63,789 bases of DNA from an uncultured Sphingomonadales bacterium (GTDB taxonomy: Bacteria; Pseudomonadota; Alphaproteobacteria; Sphingomonadales; Sphingomonadaceae), in contig CAINGT010000036.1 in assembly GCA_903848655.1 (NCBI GenBank), positions 1 to 63,789 of the forward strand, in the 5' to 3' direction. The position numbers were made by a program, and so were the translations under genes. The notes beneath the pieces were generated by a model that saw only the letters and a program-made list of their open reading frames with translations, had not been told where the DNA came from and did no database searches. Positions 45,243 to 54,414 of this stretch are shown here, piece after piece (the first letter of the stretch is position 1; every line of letters begins with the position of its first letter).

Positions 45243-45659
45243 TCAGGGGTGCGACCACAGTCGATCGAGCGCGGGAACCAGATGATCGCGATGTTCGGGC
45301 GCGATTCGCGCCAGCAGGTCCGCCTCGAATGCGGTGGTGATCGCATCGGCCTCGGCGCGGCGCGCACGGCCCGATGGGGTCAGCAGTACGGCTTGCGATT
45401 TGCCGTCGAGCGGGCGGCGCTCGATCAGCCCCGCCGCTTCAAGCCGGGTGAGCAGCGGCACCATATTGGCACGCTGAATATCGAGCGTACGACCGATGTC
45501 GCTGGCGGTGGCATCGGCGCGATCAGCGACCAGCAACAGCACCGATGCTTCGGCAATGCGCAAGTCGATCAGCGCCAGCCGCCCCGCCAGATCGGCCATC
45601 ATCGCATTGGCGGCGCGGCGCAAGGCATAGCCTGGACGGTGGCGCAAGAGATCGGACAT
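45243..45659 (-). CDS. MarR-family regulator, probable ferulate-responsive repressor
   Basis: A winged-helix regulator, 138 residues from the ATG at 45659 (MSDLLRH). The HTH is around [32 protein letters not shown] (about 55-85), with the wing in [17 protein letters not shown]. An alternative start at 45728 would run coding sequence across the operator and is less likely, though no strong ribosome site marks either. It is divergent from ferB and ferA, as the MarR-type FerC is in Sphingobium sp. SYK-6, where feruloyl-CoA relieves repression. I infer the same role here. Confidence 0.85.
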   Translation of the reverse strand: MSDLLRHRPGYALRRAANAMMADLAGRLALIDLRIAEASVLLLVADRADATASDIGRTLDIQRANMVPLLTRLEAAGLIERRPLDGKSQAVLLTPSGRARRAEADAITTAFEADLLARIAPEHRDHLVPALDRLWSHP

Positions 45660-45692
45660 CGGCGGTGATCCCGTCAATCCGCATGGCGGATG

Positions 45693-45707
45693 GTTATTGA
45701 CAATAAC
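45693..45707. promoter_or_regulatory. Palindromic operator for the MarR regulator
   Basis: GTTATTGACAATAAC is a near-perfect 15-base palindrome (7-base arms around one base). A second half-site pair, ATAAC (45703-45707) and GTTAT (45717-45721), overlaps it. It lies in the ferB-marR intergenic region and covers the -35 of the ferB promoter, the usual MarR repression geometry. MarR operators are commonly such TTATTGnCAATAA dyads. Confidence 0.7.
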
Positions 45708-45724
45708 ATTATGCGTGTTATCCA
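45697..45724 (+). promoter_or_regulatory. Probable ferB-ferA promoter
   Basis: A consensus -35 TTGACA (45697-45702) is followed after 16 bases by TATCCA (45719-45724) as a -10 candidate; a 17-base spacing gives ATCCAT. It points to ferB, whose ATG is 36 bases beyond. The -35 is inside the palindromic operator, so binding of the repressor would block RNA polymerase. Confidence 0.5.
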
Positions 45725-45760
45725 TCATAGCATAAACGCAACCTGACGAAAGACCACCCG

Positions 45761-46600
45761 ATGAGCGAGCGCAGCGAACACGACACGGTAGCCTTTACGG
45801 TCGAAAACCGCATTGCCTGGGTCAAATTCAACCGCCCGGAAAAGCGCAATTGCATGAGCCCCAAGCTCAACCGGCGGATGAAGCAGGTGCTCGAAGATCT
45901 GGAATTCCGCGACGATGTCGGGGTGCTGGTGCTGAGCGGCGAAGGCGATGCCTGGTCGGCGGGGATGGATTTGCGCGAATATTTCCGCGAAACCGAAGCG
46001 CAAGGGCTGGGTGCGGTGCGCAAAGCCCAGCGTGAAGCCTATTCGTGGTGGGACCGGTTGCGCTGGTATGAAAAGCCGACCATCGCGATGGTCAACGGCT
46101 GGTGCTTTGGCGGTGGCTATGGCCCGCTGTTTGCGTGCGATATCGCGGTTGCGGCGCATGAGGCGCAATTCGGGTTGTCGGAAATCAACTGGGGTATCCT
46201 GCCCGGCGGCGGCGCGTCGAAAGTCGCGGTCGATCTGATGCCGCTGCGCAAGGCGCTGTACCACGCGATGATGGGCGAAAACCTGACCGCCATTCAGGCC
46301 GCCGAACAGGGCCTGATTACCGAAGCCGTGCCCGGTGAACGCTTGCACGCGCGCGTGCTGGAAATCGCCGAGGCGCTGCTCAAGAAAGACGGCAATGCCT
46401 TGCGCGCGACCAAGTGGGCGATCCGCCGCATGACCGAAATGACGTATGACAATGCGCAAGACTATCTGATCCGCGCGCAAGAAGCGCTGCACAGCTTTGG
46501 CGGGGTGGCCGCGCGGCGCGAAGCGACCAAACAGTTCCTCGATGACAAGTCGTTCAAGCCCGGATTGGGCACGTTCGATGCCAGCAAAGTCCAAGGCTGA
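45761..46600 (+). CDS. ferB: Hydroxycinnamoyl-CoA hydratase-lyase (feruloyl-CoA hydratase/aldolase)
   Basis: A 279-residue crotonase-family enzyme converting feruloyl-CoA to vanillin and acetyl-CoA. Near-diagnostic blocks shared with characterised HCHL/FerB: RPEKRNCMSP, GMDLREYFRE, MVNGWCFGGGYGPL, GLSEINWGILPGG with the catalytic Glu, and FLDDKSFKPGL near the C-terminus. A typical enoyl-CoA hydratase lacks the NGWCFGGG / SEINWG combination. It is followed three bases later by ferA and preceded by an operator-promoter region. No vanillin dehydrogenase is nearby. Confidence 0.93.
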   Translation: MSERSEHDTVAFTVENRIAWVKFNRPEKRNCMSPKLNRRMKQVLEDLEFRDDVGVLVLSGEGDAWSAGMDLREYFRETEAQGLGAVRKAQREAYSWWDRLRWYEKPTIAMVNGWCFGGGYGPLFACDIAVAAHEAQFGLSEINWGILPGGGASKVAVDLMPLRKALYHAMMGENLTAIQAAEQGLITEAVPGERLHARVLEIAEALLKKDGNALRATKWAIRRMTEMTYDNAQDYLIRAQEALHSFGGVAARREATKQFLDDKSFKPGLGTFDASKVQG

Positions 46601-46603
46601 CGC

Positions 46604-48727
46604 ATGATGACCACTGGCACAGCGCCGCTGGCGCGCGGATCGCTGGCGCGGCTGCTGCGCCCGCAGTCAGTCGCGGTGGTGGGGGCCAGCGACAAGCCGG
46701 GCGCGCTCGGCGCGACGCTGATCGCCAATCTCGACCGGGCTGGCTATGGCGGCACGATCTATCCGATCAACCCAAAGCGCGACCGGATCGGCGCGCGCGC
46801 CTGTCTGGCGAGCGTCGATGACTTGCCCATGGGGGTCGATGTCGCGGTGCTGGCGATCCCGCGTGCGGCGGTGCTAGATACCGTGCGCGCGCTGGCGACG
46901 CGCAGCGTGGGCGCGGCCATCGTGTTTTCCGCCGGGTTTGCCGAAGATGGCCCTGCGGGCCTTGCCGAACAGGCCGAGCTGGCGCGCATCGCGCGCGGCG
47001 CGGGCATGGTGATCGAAGGGCCGAACTGCCTTGGCCTTGTCAACCATGTTGATCGCATTCCGCTGACATTTGTCGAAGCCTTTTGCGAGGCCCCCGCCGG
47101 GCGGCGCGCGGTGGGGGTGGTGTCGCAATCGGGCGCGATGGCGGCGGTCTTGGGCACCGTGCTGAGCGCGCGCGCTGTGCCGACCAGCTATTCGATCTCG
47201 ACCGGCAACGAGGCGGTCAGCGGGGTCGAAGACTATGTCGAATGGCTGATCGATGATCCCGCCACGCATGTCATCGCCATGATCGTCGAAAGTTTCCGCC
47301 AGCCCGCGCGGTTTATCGCCGCCGCACGCCGAGCGCGCGCGGCAGGCAAGCCCGTGGTGCTGCTTCATCCCGGCACGTCGAGCGCGGCGCGCGCCTCTGC
47401 CGCCACGCATACCGGGGCGATGGCGGGGGATTATCCGGTGATGCGCGCCAAAGTCGCGCGCGCCGGGGTGGTCTTTGCCGAAACATTGCAGGAATTGGGC
47501 GATCTGGCTGAATTGCTGGTGCGCTGCGCCGCGCTCGTGCACCGGGATGTGGCGATCTTGGGCGAATCGGGTGCGTTCAAGGCGCTCGCGCTCGATCAGG
47601 CGGAACGCATCGGGCTGCCGCTGACCGCACTGAACAATGACAATGCCCCCGCGTTGCGCGCGGCGCTGCCGCCGTTCGTGCCGGTCAGCAATCCGCTCGA
47701 TTTGACCGCGCAAGGGCTCAGCCAGCCCTCGCTCTATACCGATGTGGTGAACGCGCTGCTCGATGATGACCGCGTTGGCGCGGTTGTCGCGGCGATCATC
47801 CAGTCCGATCCGACCACCGCCGCGATCAAAGTGCCCGCGATCCTTGCCGCGCTCGCAGGCCGCACGCTGACCAAGCCGCTGATCTTTGCCGGGCTGGACG
47901 AAGGCGCGCGGATGCCCGATCCCTATATCACCGCCTTGCGCGATCACGGCGTGCCGTGGTTTCCCAGCCCTGAACGCGCGCTGACCGCGCTGGCGCGGCT
48001 GGGGCAGGATCAGGGGCCGGACGAACCGCCGGTGATCGCGCCTTTGGCTTTGCCCGCACTGGCCGACTTTTCCGGGGCAATCCCAGAATACCGCGCCAAA
48101 GCGCTGCTTGGCCCCATCGGCATCGCGTTTCCCCGCGCGACATTTGCCAGCGATGCGGCAAGTGCGGAGTCGGCCGCAGCGGCGCTGGGCTATCCGGTGG
48201 CCATGAAGGCGCAGAGCGCGGCGCTGAGCCACAAGAGCGATGCGGGCGGAGTAATTCTCGATCTGGCCGATGCGGCGGCGGTCCGTTCGGCGTGGGACCG
48301 GATGTTTGCGAGCGTCGCGGCCTATGATGCGGCAATCACGCTCGACGGGGTGCTGATCGAGGCGATGGGCGAGCGCGGGATTGAAATGATCGTCGGCGGG
48401 CGCAACGATCCCGAATGGGGCGCAGTGGTGCTGGCCGGATTTGGCGGGGTGACTGCCGAAGTGCTCCACGATGTCCGGCTGTTTACCCCCGACATGACCC
48501 ACGGCGAAGTCGTGGCCGAACTGGGCAAGCTGCAAAGCGCCGCGCTGCTGGCTGGTTGGCGCGGCGCGCCCGCGCTCGACGTGCCGGCGCTGGCGGACCT
48601 GATTATCACAGTGGCGCGGCTGCTCGCCAGCGAACCGCGCCTCGCCGAACTCGATCTCAACCCGGTGATGCTCTATCCGTCAGGCCAAGGGGTAATCGCG
48701 CTCGATGCGCTGATGGTGACGGTTTAG
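46604..48727 (+). CDS. ferA: Feruloyl-CoA synthetase, NDP-forming acyl-CoA synthetase family
   Basis: A 707-residue acyl-CoA synthetase of the ADP-forming (acetyl-/succinyl-CoA synthetase-like) class, the type used as FerA in Sphingobium. Order: CoA-binding domain (VAVVGASDKPGALGATLIAN, residues ~22-41), ligase-CoA domains (VGVVSQSGAMAAVLGTVLS, ATHTGAMAGDYPVM with a conserved His), and a C-terminal ATP-grasp domain (YPVAMKAQSAALSHKSDAGG, ending LDLNPVMLY). It activates ferulate or p-coumarate to the CoA ester for FerB. The stop overlaps that of the convergent ClC gene by three bases. Confidence 0.9.
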   Translation: MMTTGTAPLARGSLARLLRPQSVAVVGASDKPGALGATLIANLDRAGYGGTIYPINPKRDRIGARACLASVDDLPMGVDVAVLAIPRAAVLDTVRALATRSVGAAIVFSAGFAEDGPAGLAEQAELARIARGAGMVIEGPNCLGLVNHVDRIPLTFVEAFCEAPAGRRAVGVVSQSGAMAAVLGTVLSARAVPTSYSISTGNEAVSGVEDYVEWLIDDPATHVIAMIVESFRQPARFIAAARRARAAGKPVVLLHPGTSSAARASAATHTGAMAGDYPVMRAKVARAGVVFAETLQELGDLAELLVRCAALVHRDVAILGESGAFKALALDQAERIGLPLTALNNDNAPALRAALPPFVPVSNPLDLTAQGLSQPSLYTDVVNALLDDDRVGAVVAAIIQSDPTTAAIKVPAILAALAGRTLTKPLIFAGLDEGARMPDPYITALRDHGVPWFPSPERALTALARLGQDQGPDEPPVIAPLALPALADFSGAIPEYRAKALLGPIGIAFPRATFASDAASAESAAAALGYPVAMKAQSAALSHKSDAGGVILDLADAAAVRSAWDRMFASVAAYDAAITLDGVLIEAMGERGIEMIVGGRNDPEWGAVVLAGFGGVTAEVLHDVRLFTPDMTHGEVVAELGKLQSAALLAGWRGAPALDVPALADLIITVARLLASEPRLAELDLNPVMLYPSGQGVIALDALMVTV

Positions 48728-50496
48728 CTGAATAGCCGCTGCTGCGCTGCTTCGACGTGTTCAAGATAGCGCCGCCGTGCGTAGTTTTCGCTCAATACGC
48801 CAAGCACTTGGCCGGCTGGATCGACCACCGCGAGTTCATCGGCACCCGCTTCGTCAAACAGTGCAAGGATCGGCTTTATGCCGCAATCGGGATCGAGGCT
48901 GACATCGGTCAGACGCGCCAGGCTGGCCAGCCTGACAGCTGGATCGAGCTTTGCGCCATGCGCCACCGCAGTCGCAATAAGGCCGCGATAGGCCCCGCTC
49001 GCATCGGTCAGGATCGCTTTGCTGGCAGAACCCAGCGGCACCGCTGCGCGGAACGCGCCCACCGTCATGCCATCGGACACCGCCACGAAATCGCGCCGCA
49101 TAAGCCGCGCCGCAGTCAGCGTCAGCATCCAGCCGATATCGCGCGGCGAGCGAATATCCGACCCGCGCACATGCAGCCGCCAGGTTGAAAACGAATAGCC
49201 AAAAGCCTCGCGCGTGACCGCGCTGGCAATCAGCGCAGCGGTCATCACCACCCCCATCAGCGCGAAATCGCGGGTGATTTCCAGCGTCAGCAAAGCCAGC
49301 GTCATCGGCCCGCCGATCACTGCAACACACAGCGCGGCCATGCCCACCAGTGCAAAATCGGTCGGATCGAACACTACCCCCAGCCCCGCCAGATTAAGCG
49401 TCTGGGCAAAAGCCTGACCCGCCAGCGAACCGATGAACAGCGACGCGAAAAACAGCCCGCCGCGAAACCCGCTCGCCAGCGACAGCACCGACGCGGCGAT
49501 CTTGAGCGCCAGAATCGCCAGCAGAAACTGCACCGGCGGGTGCGTTATCAGATCGAGGTGCAGCGCGCCGTGCCCTGCCGACAGCGCTTGTGGTGACAGC
49601 CACGCAATCGGCATCAGCAGAAAGCCGCCCAGCACCGGCCGCCACACACTGCCCCGCGTGATCGCCTGAATCATGCGTTCGGCCCCGGTGACCAGCCGCA
49701 TCAGCACGATCCCCAGCACCGCACAGCCCAGCCCCAGCAGCACTGCCGCGCCATAGTCAAGGATCGTGCGCGCGTGGTTGATCGTCACCGCCTCAACATA
49801 GGGTTCGCCATGCAGCCCGCGCATGACCAGCGTCCCGGCCAGCGAGGCGGCGATCACCGGAGCAACCGCGCCAATGCCATACGTGCCGATCACGATCTCG
49901 AACGCGTAAAACGCCCCCGCCAGCGGCGCGCCAAACGCTGCGCCCACCGCCGCGCCCGCGCCCGCGCCGACCAGCGTGCGCAAATCGGCGCGGCGCAAGT
50001 TCAGCCGCTGACCGAGCAGCGAGGCAATTCCGCCCCCCATCTGGGCATAAGTCGCTTCCAGCCCGACCGAGGCCCCGCAACCGTTTGACAAGACCGTCTG
50101 CGCCGCGATCACCGCAGTATCGCCCGCCGGGATGCGCCCGCCATGCAGGGCATTGGCCTCTACCACGTCAACCGGCGCACGGGCCCGCCGCGCCGCCAGC
50201 CGGCCCAGCAGGACCAGCACTGCGCCACCCAGTGGCAAAGCCAGCAGCCGCCACGGCTGGTCAATCGAGGCCAGCGCGCTCAATCGGGTAATCGTCAAGC
50301 CGTAAAACAGCCGCTGAATACCATGCGCCAGCCAGCCTTGTGCCAGCGTGGTCAGCCCGGCGGCACCGCCGACAATCACCGCCAGCACGATGAAGGCCGC
50401 CTCGCTTTCGCGCAGCCAGCGCCGCAACCGCACACCGCCAGACATCCATCGGGAAGAATAGGCCATCCGCCGCAGCCGAGCCGTATCCGCGCGCAT
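48724..50496 (-). CDS. ClC-family chloride channel/antiporter with CBS domains
   Basis: A 590-residue ClC protein: about ten intramembrane helices then a cytoplasmic CBS pair (about 450-590). The gating-glutamate region reads [21 protein letters not shown] instead of the classic GREGP, keeping the Glu. The GxFxP region is [13 protein letters not shown], lacking the usual Pro, and the GSGIP element is replaced by HGGRIP. These variants recur in an alphaproteobacterial ClC subgroup, so ion selectivity and transport mode are uncertain. GTG/ATG choices exist; the ATG at 50496 has AGGTG nine bases upstream. It is convergent with ferA and divergent from serS. Confidence 0.88.
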   Translation of the reverse strand: MRADTARLRRMAYSSRWMSGGVRLRRWLRESEAAFIVLAVIVGGAAGLTTLAQGWLAHGIQRLFYGLTITRLSALASIDQPWRLLALPLGGAVLVLLGRLAARRARAPVDVVEANALHGGRIPAGDTAVIAAQTVLSNGCGASVGLEATYAQMGGGIASLLGQRLNLRRADLRTLVGAGAGAAVGAAFGAPLAGAFYAFEIVIGTYGIGAVAPVIAASLAGTLVMRGLHGEPYVEAVTINHARTILDYGAAVLLGLGCAVLGIVLMRLVTGAERMIQAITRGSVWRPVLGGFLLMPIAWLSPQALSAGHGALHLDLITHPPVQFLLAILALKIAASVLSLASGFRGGLFFASLFIGSLAGQAFAQTLNLAGLGVVFDPTDFALVGMAALCVAVIGGPMTLALLTLEITRDFALMGVVMTAALIASAVTREAFGYSFSTWRLHVRGSDIRSPRDIGWMLTLTAARLMRRDFVAVSDGMTVGAFRAAVPLGSASKAILTDASGAYRGLIATAVAHGAKLDPAVRLASLARLTDVSLDPDCGIKPILALFDEAGADELAVVDPAGQVLGVLSENYARRRYLEHVEAAQQRLFS

Positions 50497-50572
50497 CCGT
50501 CAAGCACCTATCGCAGGCGTGGTTGCGCGAATGGTTGAAAGCCGTGGCCCGCGCGGGCATAAGCTGCGCATC

Positions 50573-51868
50573 ATGCATGATATTCGATTGATCCGTCAGG
50601 ATCCCGCCGCCTTTGACGCGGGGCTCGCCCGGCGCGGCCTGCCCGCCACTGCCGCCACGATCCTGTGGCTCGACAGCGCGCGGCGCGACAGCGCGACCCG
50701 CGCGCAAGACGCGCAAGCGCGCCGTAACGACGCCTCAAAAGCCATTGGCAAAGCCATCGGCGCAGGCGATCATGCCACGGCGGCGGCGCTCAAGGCCGAA
50801 GTCGCAGCGTTCAAAGACACGCTGCCCGCGCTGGAAGACGCAGAGCGCCGCGCCAGCGCCGACCTCAACACCGCGCTCGCCGCTGTGCCGCAAATCCCCG
50901 CCGATGACGTGCCCGATGGGGCCGATGAAGCCGCCAATGTCGAAGTCATGCGCTGGGGCACGCTGCGCAGTTTTGATTTCAGCCCGCGCGATCATGCCGA
51001 TCTCGGCCCGCCGCTGGGGCTGGACTTTGCCACCGGGGCGGCATTGTCGGGCGCGCGGTTTACATTCTTGCGTGGCGGCATGGCGCGGCTGCATCGCGCG
51101 CTCGGCCAATTCATGCTCGATCAGCAGACCGGCGTGAATGGTTATACCGAATGCATCACCCCGCTGCTGGTGCGCGATGAAGCGGCATTCGGCACCGGAC
51201 AATTACCCAAATTCGCCGATGACTTGTTCCGCACCACCGATGGCCGCTGGCTGATCCCCACGGCTGAAGTCAGCCTGACCAATTCGGTGCGCGAATCGAT
51301 CCTGCCCGAAGCCGCGCTGCCGCAGCGCCTGACCGCGCTGACACCGTGTTTCCGCTCCGAAGCGGGGGCCGCCGGGCGCGACACGCGCGGGTTTATCCGC
51401 CAGCACCAGTTTGAAAAAGTCGAACTGGTGTCAATCACCCGGCCGCAGGATTCGGACGCGGAACACCAGCGCATGGTCAAGTGTGCGCAAAGCGTGCTCG
51501 AAGCGCTGAACTTGCCTTATCGCACAATGTTGCTGTGCAGCGGCGATATGGGGTTCACCGCGCGCAAGACGTATGATCTGGAAGTGTGGCTGCCGGGGCA
51601 ACACGCCTATCGCGAAATATCGTCGTGTTCGAACTGCGGTGATTTTCAGGCGCGCCGGATGAATGCGCGCTATCGCCCCGATGGTGGCAAAGGCACCGAA
51701 TTCGTCCACACGCTCAACGGATCGGGGCTGGCGGTGGGGCGCACGCTGGTCGCGGTGCTGGAAAACTGGCAGCAGGCGGATGGCTCGGTCGAAGTCCCGC
51801 CCGTGCTCGCACCCTATATGGGCGGGCTGACCCGGCTGGTGCCGGACCCGGCCCCATCGCGGGCCTGA
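50573..51868 (+). CDS. serS: Seryl-tRNA synthetase
   Basis: A 431-residue class II synthetase. The N-terminal coiled-coil tRNA-binding arm spans about 30-105 (rich in Ala, Arg, Lys, Glu). Motif 2 is [19 protein letters not shown], with [11 protein letters not shown], and motif 3 is [39 protein letters not shown] is typical SerRS. The ATG at 50573 (MHDIRLIRQ) was chosen by homology. It precedes sspB by 47 bases. Confidence 0.97.
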   Translation: MHDIRLIRQDPAAFDAGLARRGLPATAATILWLDSARRDSATRAQDAQARRNDASKAIGKAIGAGDHATAAALKAEVAAFKDTLPALEDAERRASADLNTALAAVPQIPADDVPDGADEAANVEVMRWGTLRSFDFSPRDHADLGPPLGLDFATGAALSGARFTFLRGGMARLHRALGQFMLDQQTGVNGYTECITPLLVRDEAAFGTGQLPKFADDLFRTTDGRWLIPTAEVSLTNSVRESILPEAALPQRLTALTPCFRSEAGAAGRDTRGFIRQHQFEKVELVSITRPQDSDAEHQRMVKCAQSVLEALNLPYRTMLLCSGDMGFTARKTYDLEVWLPGQHAYREISSCSNCGDFQARRMNARYRPDGGKGTEFVHTLNGSGLAVGRTLVAVLENWQQADGSVEVPPVLAPYMGGLTRLVPDPAPSRA

Positions 51869-51915
51869 CAATCGGTGCTTGACCGGTGCGCGCTGGCGCG
51901 TCATTTCCGCTAGTG

Positions 51916-52389
51916 ATGACTCAATCCCCTGACAGCCTGATCCCTTATGACGAAATCGTGCAGGAAGCGCTGCGCGCGGTCGTGGGCAGCGTGCTCGGCC
52001 AAGTCGAGGCGGGCGGCGGAGTGCTGCCGGGCAACCACCATTTCTATATCACGTTCAAGACCACCGCGCCCGGCGTGATCATCCCTGTGCGGCTGAAAGA
52101 ACGCTTTCCCGACGAGATGACCATCGTCTTGCAGAACAAGTTCTGGGATCTGAAAGTCGGTGCCTCAAGCTTTACTGTCGGCCTGTCCTTCAGCCAGGTG
52201 CCAAGCACGCTGATCGTGCCGTTCAGCGCGATCACCGCCTTTGTCGATCCTTCGGTCGATTTCGGACTGCAATTCCAGACCGCCGAAGATCTGGCCGAAG
52301 CGCCGCACGACGATGCCGAAAACGACAGCCCCGCCGAACCGGATGACGCATCGAATGTCGTGACCATCGATTTCGGGCGCAAGAAATAG
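51916..52389 (+). CDS. sspB: ClpXP adaptor SspB (alphaproteobacterial type)
   Basis: A 157-residue adaptor tethering ssrA-tagged proteins to ClpXP. The peptide-binding core includes GNHHFYITFKTTAPGV, ERFPDEMTIVLQNKFWDL and FSQVPSTLIVPFSAITAFVDPSV, all conserved in alpha SspB. An acidic linker (about 125-145) leads to the C-terminal ClpX-binding tail NVVTIDFGRKK. It was formerly annotated DUF2155/stringent-starvation-like; the tail pattern supports SspB. Confidence 0.92.
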   Translation: MTQSPDSLIPYDEIVQEALRAVVGSVLGQVEAGGGVLPGNHHFYITFKTTAPGVIIPVRLKERFPDEMTIVLQNKFWDLKVGASSFTVGLSFSQVPSTLIVPFSAITAFVDPSVDFGLQFQTAEDLAEAPHDDAENDSPAEPDDASNVVTIDFGRKK

Positions 52390-52414
52390 CGCGCAAACCG
52401 GGGACGCCGTGGCA

Positions 52415-52765
52415 ATGGGTCTGTTTTCGCGCAAACCGGCTCCGCCCGTCGCACCGGCTGACAGCGAAGCTGCACCGCTGGCTGCGGTCATTCTAACCGA
52501 TATTGCCGTGCGCACCGGGCAGGACCTCGTGCGGCGCGGGATCGAAACCGGGTTGCTGGGGGGTAAGCCCGCACCCACAGGTCGGGTGATTCGCGGTCAG
52601 ACTCTCACGCAGACGGTGGTCGGCACCGTGCTGGGTGAAGTTGCGCGCCGGTCAGTGCCGGGCGCGCTGCTGGTCGGGGGCGCGTTGCTGGCGCAAGCGT
52701 TGCGCGACCGTCGCCGCGCGCGCGCTGCACTGACCGCAAAGCCCGACGAACCCGGCCCGGCATGA
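52415..52765 (+). CDS. Small hypothetical protein
   Basis: A 116-residue protein from the ATG at 52415, which has GGGGA about 10 bases upstream; a GTG six bases earlier is possible. It has a central moderately hydrophobic segment (SVPGALLVGGALLAQAL, about 80-96) and an Arg/Ala-rich end (RDRRRARAALTAK). GQTLTQTVVGTVLGEVARR precedes it. I recognise no domain; similar small proteins occur near gmk in sphingomonads. It lies 25 bases after sspB and 46 bases before gmk on the same strand, so it is likely cotranscribed. Confidence 0.7.
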   Translation: MGLFSRKPAPPVAPADSEAAPLAAVILTDIAVRTGQDLVRRGIETGLLGGKPAPTGRVIRGQTLTQTVVGTVLGEVARRSVPGALLVGGALLAQALRDRRRARAALTAKPDEPGPA

Positions 52766-52811
52766 CGGCGGCACGCTTGACGCGGGCAGTCGAAGCTTGG
52801 CATCAGGGCCT

Positions 52812-53459
52812 ATGAATTCGACCACCACCCCCGATACGCTGCACAGGCGCGGACTGATGTTCATCCTGTCATCGCCTTCGGGCGCGGGCAAGACCACGAT
52901 CGCGCGCAAGCTGCTGGCGGCAGAACCGGGGCTGGCGATGTCGGTATCGGCCACCACCCGCCCGATGCGCCCCGGCGAAGTCGATGGCCACGATTATCAC
53001 TTCATCGCGGCGGACATATTTGCGCAAATGGTGGCGGACGGCGAATTCTATGAATGGGCGCACGTGTTCGGCAACAGCTATGGCACCCCGCGCGGGCATA
53101 TCCGCGCGGCGCTGAAGGCGGGCGGCGATGTGCTGTTCGATATCGACTGGCAGGGTACGCAGCAATTGCACCAGCAAGCCGCCGCCGATGTCGTGCGCGT
53201 GTTCATCCTGCCGCCCAGCCTGACCGAACTGCGCCGCCGCCTCGAAGGGCGCGGCACTGACGCCGCCGATGTAATCGATGCCCGCATGGCGCGCGCGCAA
53301 GCCGAAATCAGCCACTGGGATGGCTATGACTATGTCGTGGTCAACGACGATGTCGAAAGCTGTTTCGCCAAAGTCCGCCAAATCCTTGCCGCCGAACGGC
53401 TACGCCGCACCCGCCAGACCGGGCTGATCGAATTTGTGCGCACGTTGACGCAAGTATGA
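52812..53459 (+). CDS. gmk: Guanylate kinase
   Basis: A 215-residue enzyme phosphorylating GMP to GDP. The P-loop SSPSGAGKTTIARKLL lies at about residues 20-35; GMP-binding MSVSATTRPMRPGEVDGHDYHF and EWAHVFGNSYGTPR follow, then VLFDIDWQGTQQL and the R-rich lid RRRLEGRGTDAADVIDARMARA. The ATG at 52812 (MNSTTTP) is set by homology. Its neighbours serS, sspB and gmk form a plus-strand core cluster. Confidence 0.96.
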   Translation: MNSTTTPDTLHRRGLMFILSSPSGAGKTTIARKLLAAEPGLAMSVSATTRPMRPGEVDGHDYHFIAADIFAQMVADGEFYEWAHVFGNSYGTPRGHIRAALKAGGDVLFDIDWQGTQQLHQQAAADVVRVFILPPSLTELRRRLEGRGTDAADVIDARMARAQAEISHWDGYDYVVVNDDVESCFAKVRQILAAERLRRTRQTGLIEFVRTLTQV

Positions 53460-53541
53460 TTCAGGAGGCCCTGTATACGTCGATGCGCAGCAAAATGGCG
53501 CTCCTCCAAAAAGCAGTCAACGACCGCACTGCGACCAGCCC

Positions 53542-53566
53542 GTTCCTCCCCCACTGGGGGAGGAAC
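53542..53566. terminator. G/C-rich perfect palindrome between convergent genes
   Basis: GTTCCTCCCCCA and TGGGGGAGGAAC form a perfect 12-bp inverted repeat around one base. It lies between the ends of gmk (plus) and the SDR gene (minus). No T-tract follows, so it is either a bidirectional termination/mRNA-end structure or a REP-like element. A related CCTCC..GGAGG dyad lies at the right edge of the window. Confidence 0.55.
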
Positions 53567-53602
53567 TGGTGCGCTGCCTTGGGGGGCGTCTTGAGAGGTT
53601 CG

Positions 53603-54403
53603 CTATCGCCCCGAAGGATCGGTGAAATCGCTGGGAATCCAGCCATTGACGATGCCGCCGTCAATCGGCAGTGCGGTGCCGACGACATAATCGCCTGCGC
53701 GGCTGGCGAGATAGATCGCCCCGCCCGCCATGTCCTCAAGATTGCCGACGCGGCGCGACGGGATCTCCGCTGCGGCTTTGTCGGGGGCCAGCTTGGCCGC
53801 CTTGTTCATGTCTGACGGGAACGCGCCAGGGCAGATGCAACTGGCGACGATATTGTCGCGAATCAGCCGCGCCGCCATGCGCCGGGTCAGGTGGACCACC
53901 GCCGCCTTTGACGCCTGATACGAATACGTCTCCCACGGATTGATCCGCAGCCCGTCGATCGAGGCGATATTGATCACTTTGGCCGGGTGTTCGACCGCGC
54001 CGGCCTTGAGCAGCGGCAGCAGCCGTTGCGTCAGGAAAAACGGCGTCTTGACGTTCAGGTTCATCACTTTGTCCCAGCCCGCCTCGGGAAAGTCCGCAAA
54101 CTCCGCGCCCCACGCGACCCCGGCATTGTTGACCAGAATATCGAGCCGGGCCTCGCGTGCGGCCAAGTCAGCGACAAGCGAAGTGATCCCCGCGCTGGTG
54201 GCAATATCGCCGGGCAGCGCGATGCAGCGTTCACCCAGCCGCGCGGCAGTGGCGGCAACCGCGTCAGCCTTGCGCGCGGTAATATAGACGCGGTCTGCCC
54301 CGGCGGCGAGAAACCCTTCGGCGATCATCGCGCCGATCCCGCGCGAACCGCCGGTTACCAGCGCCACGCGCCCCGACAGGCTGAACAAGCTGCCAAAATC
54401 CAT
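53603..54403 (-). CDS. SDR-family oxidoreductase (RhlG/FabG-like)
   Basis: A 266-residue short-chain dehydrogenase. Cofactor motif VALVTGGSRGIGAMIA (about 13-28) with NADP-type basic residues after it (TARKADAV), NNAGVAW, active site Ser in NIASIDGLR and YxxxK as YSYQASKAAV. The C-terminal CICPGAFPSDMN block is typical of RhlG-like reductases. Reaction and substrate are unclear; probably 3-hydroxyacyl or other hydroxyl/keto chemistry in the adjacent acyl-CoA module. ATG at 54403 has AAGGGA seven bases upstream. It is 11 bases after the acyl-CoA dehydrogenase stop. Confidence 0.85.
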   Translation of the reverse strand: MDFGSLFSLSGRVALVTGGSRGIGAMIAEGFLAAGADRVYITARKADAVAATAARLGERCIALPGDIATSAGITSLVADLAAREARLDILVNNAGVAWGAEFADFPEAGWDKVMNLNVKTPFFLTQRLLPLLKAGAVEHPAKVINIASIDGLRINPWETYSYQASKAAVVHLTRRMAARLIRDNIVASCICPGAFPSDMNKAAKLAPDKAAAEIPSRRVGNLEDMAGGAIYLASRAGDYVVGTALPIDGGIVNGWIPSDFTDPSGR

Positions 54404-54414
54404 TACACGTCCCT

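Noticed and set aside
46874..48535. 553-codon minus-strand frame opposite ferA
   Set aside because: Shadow of the ferA coding sequence, without recognisable domains.
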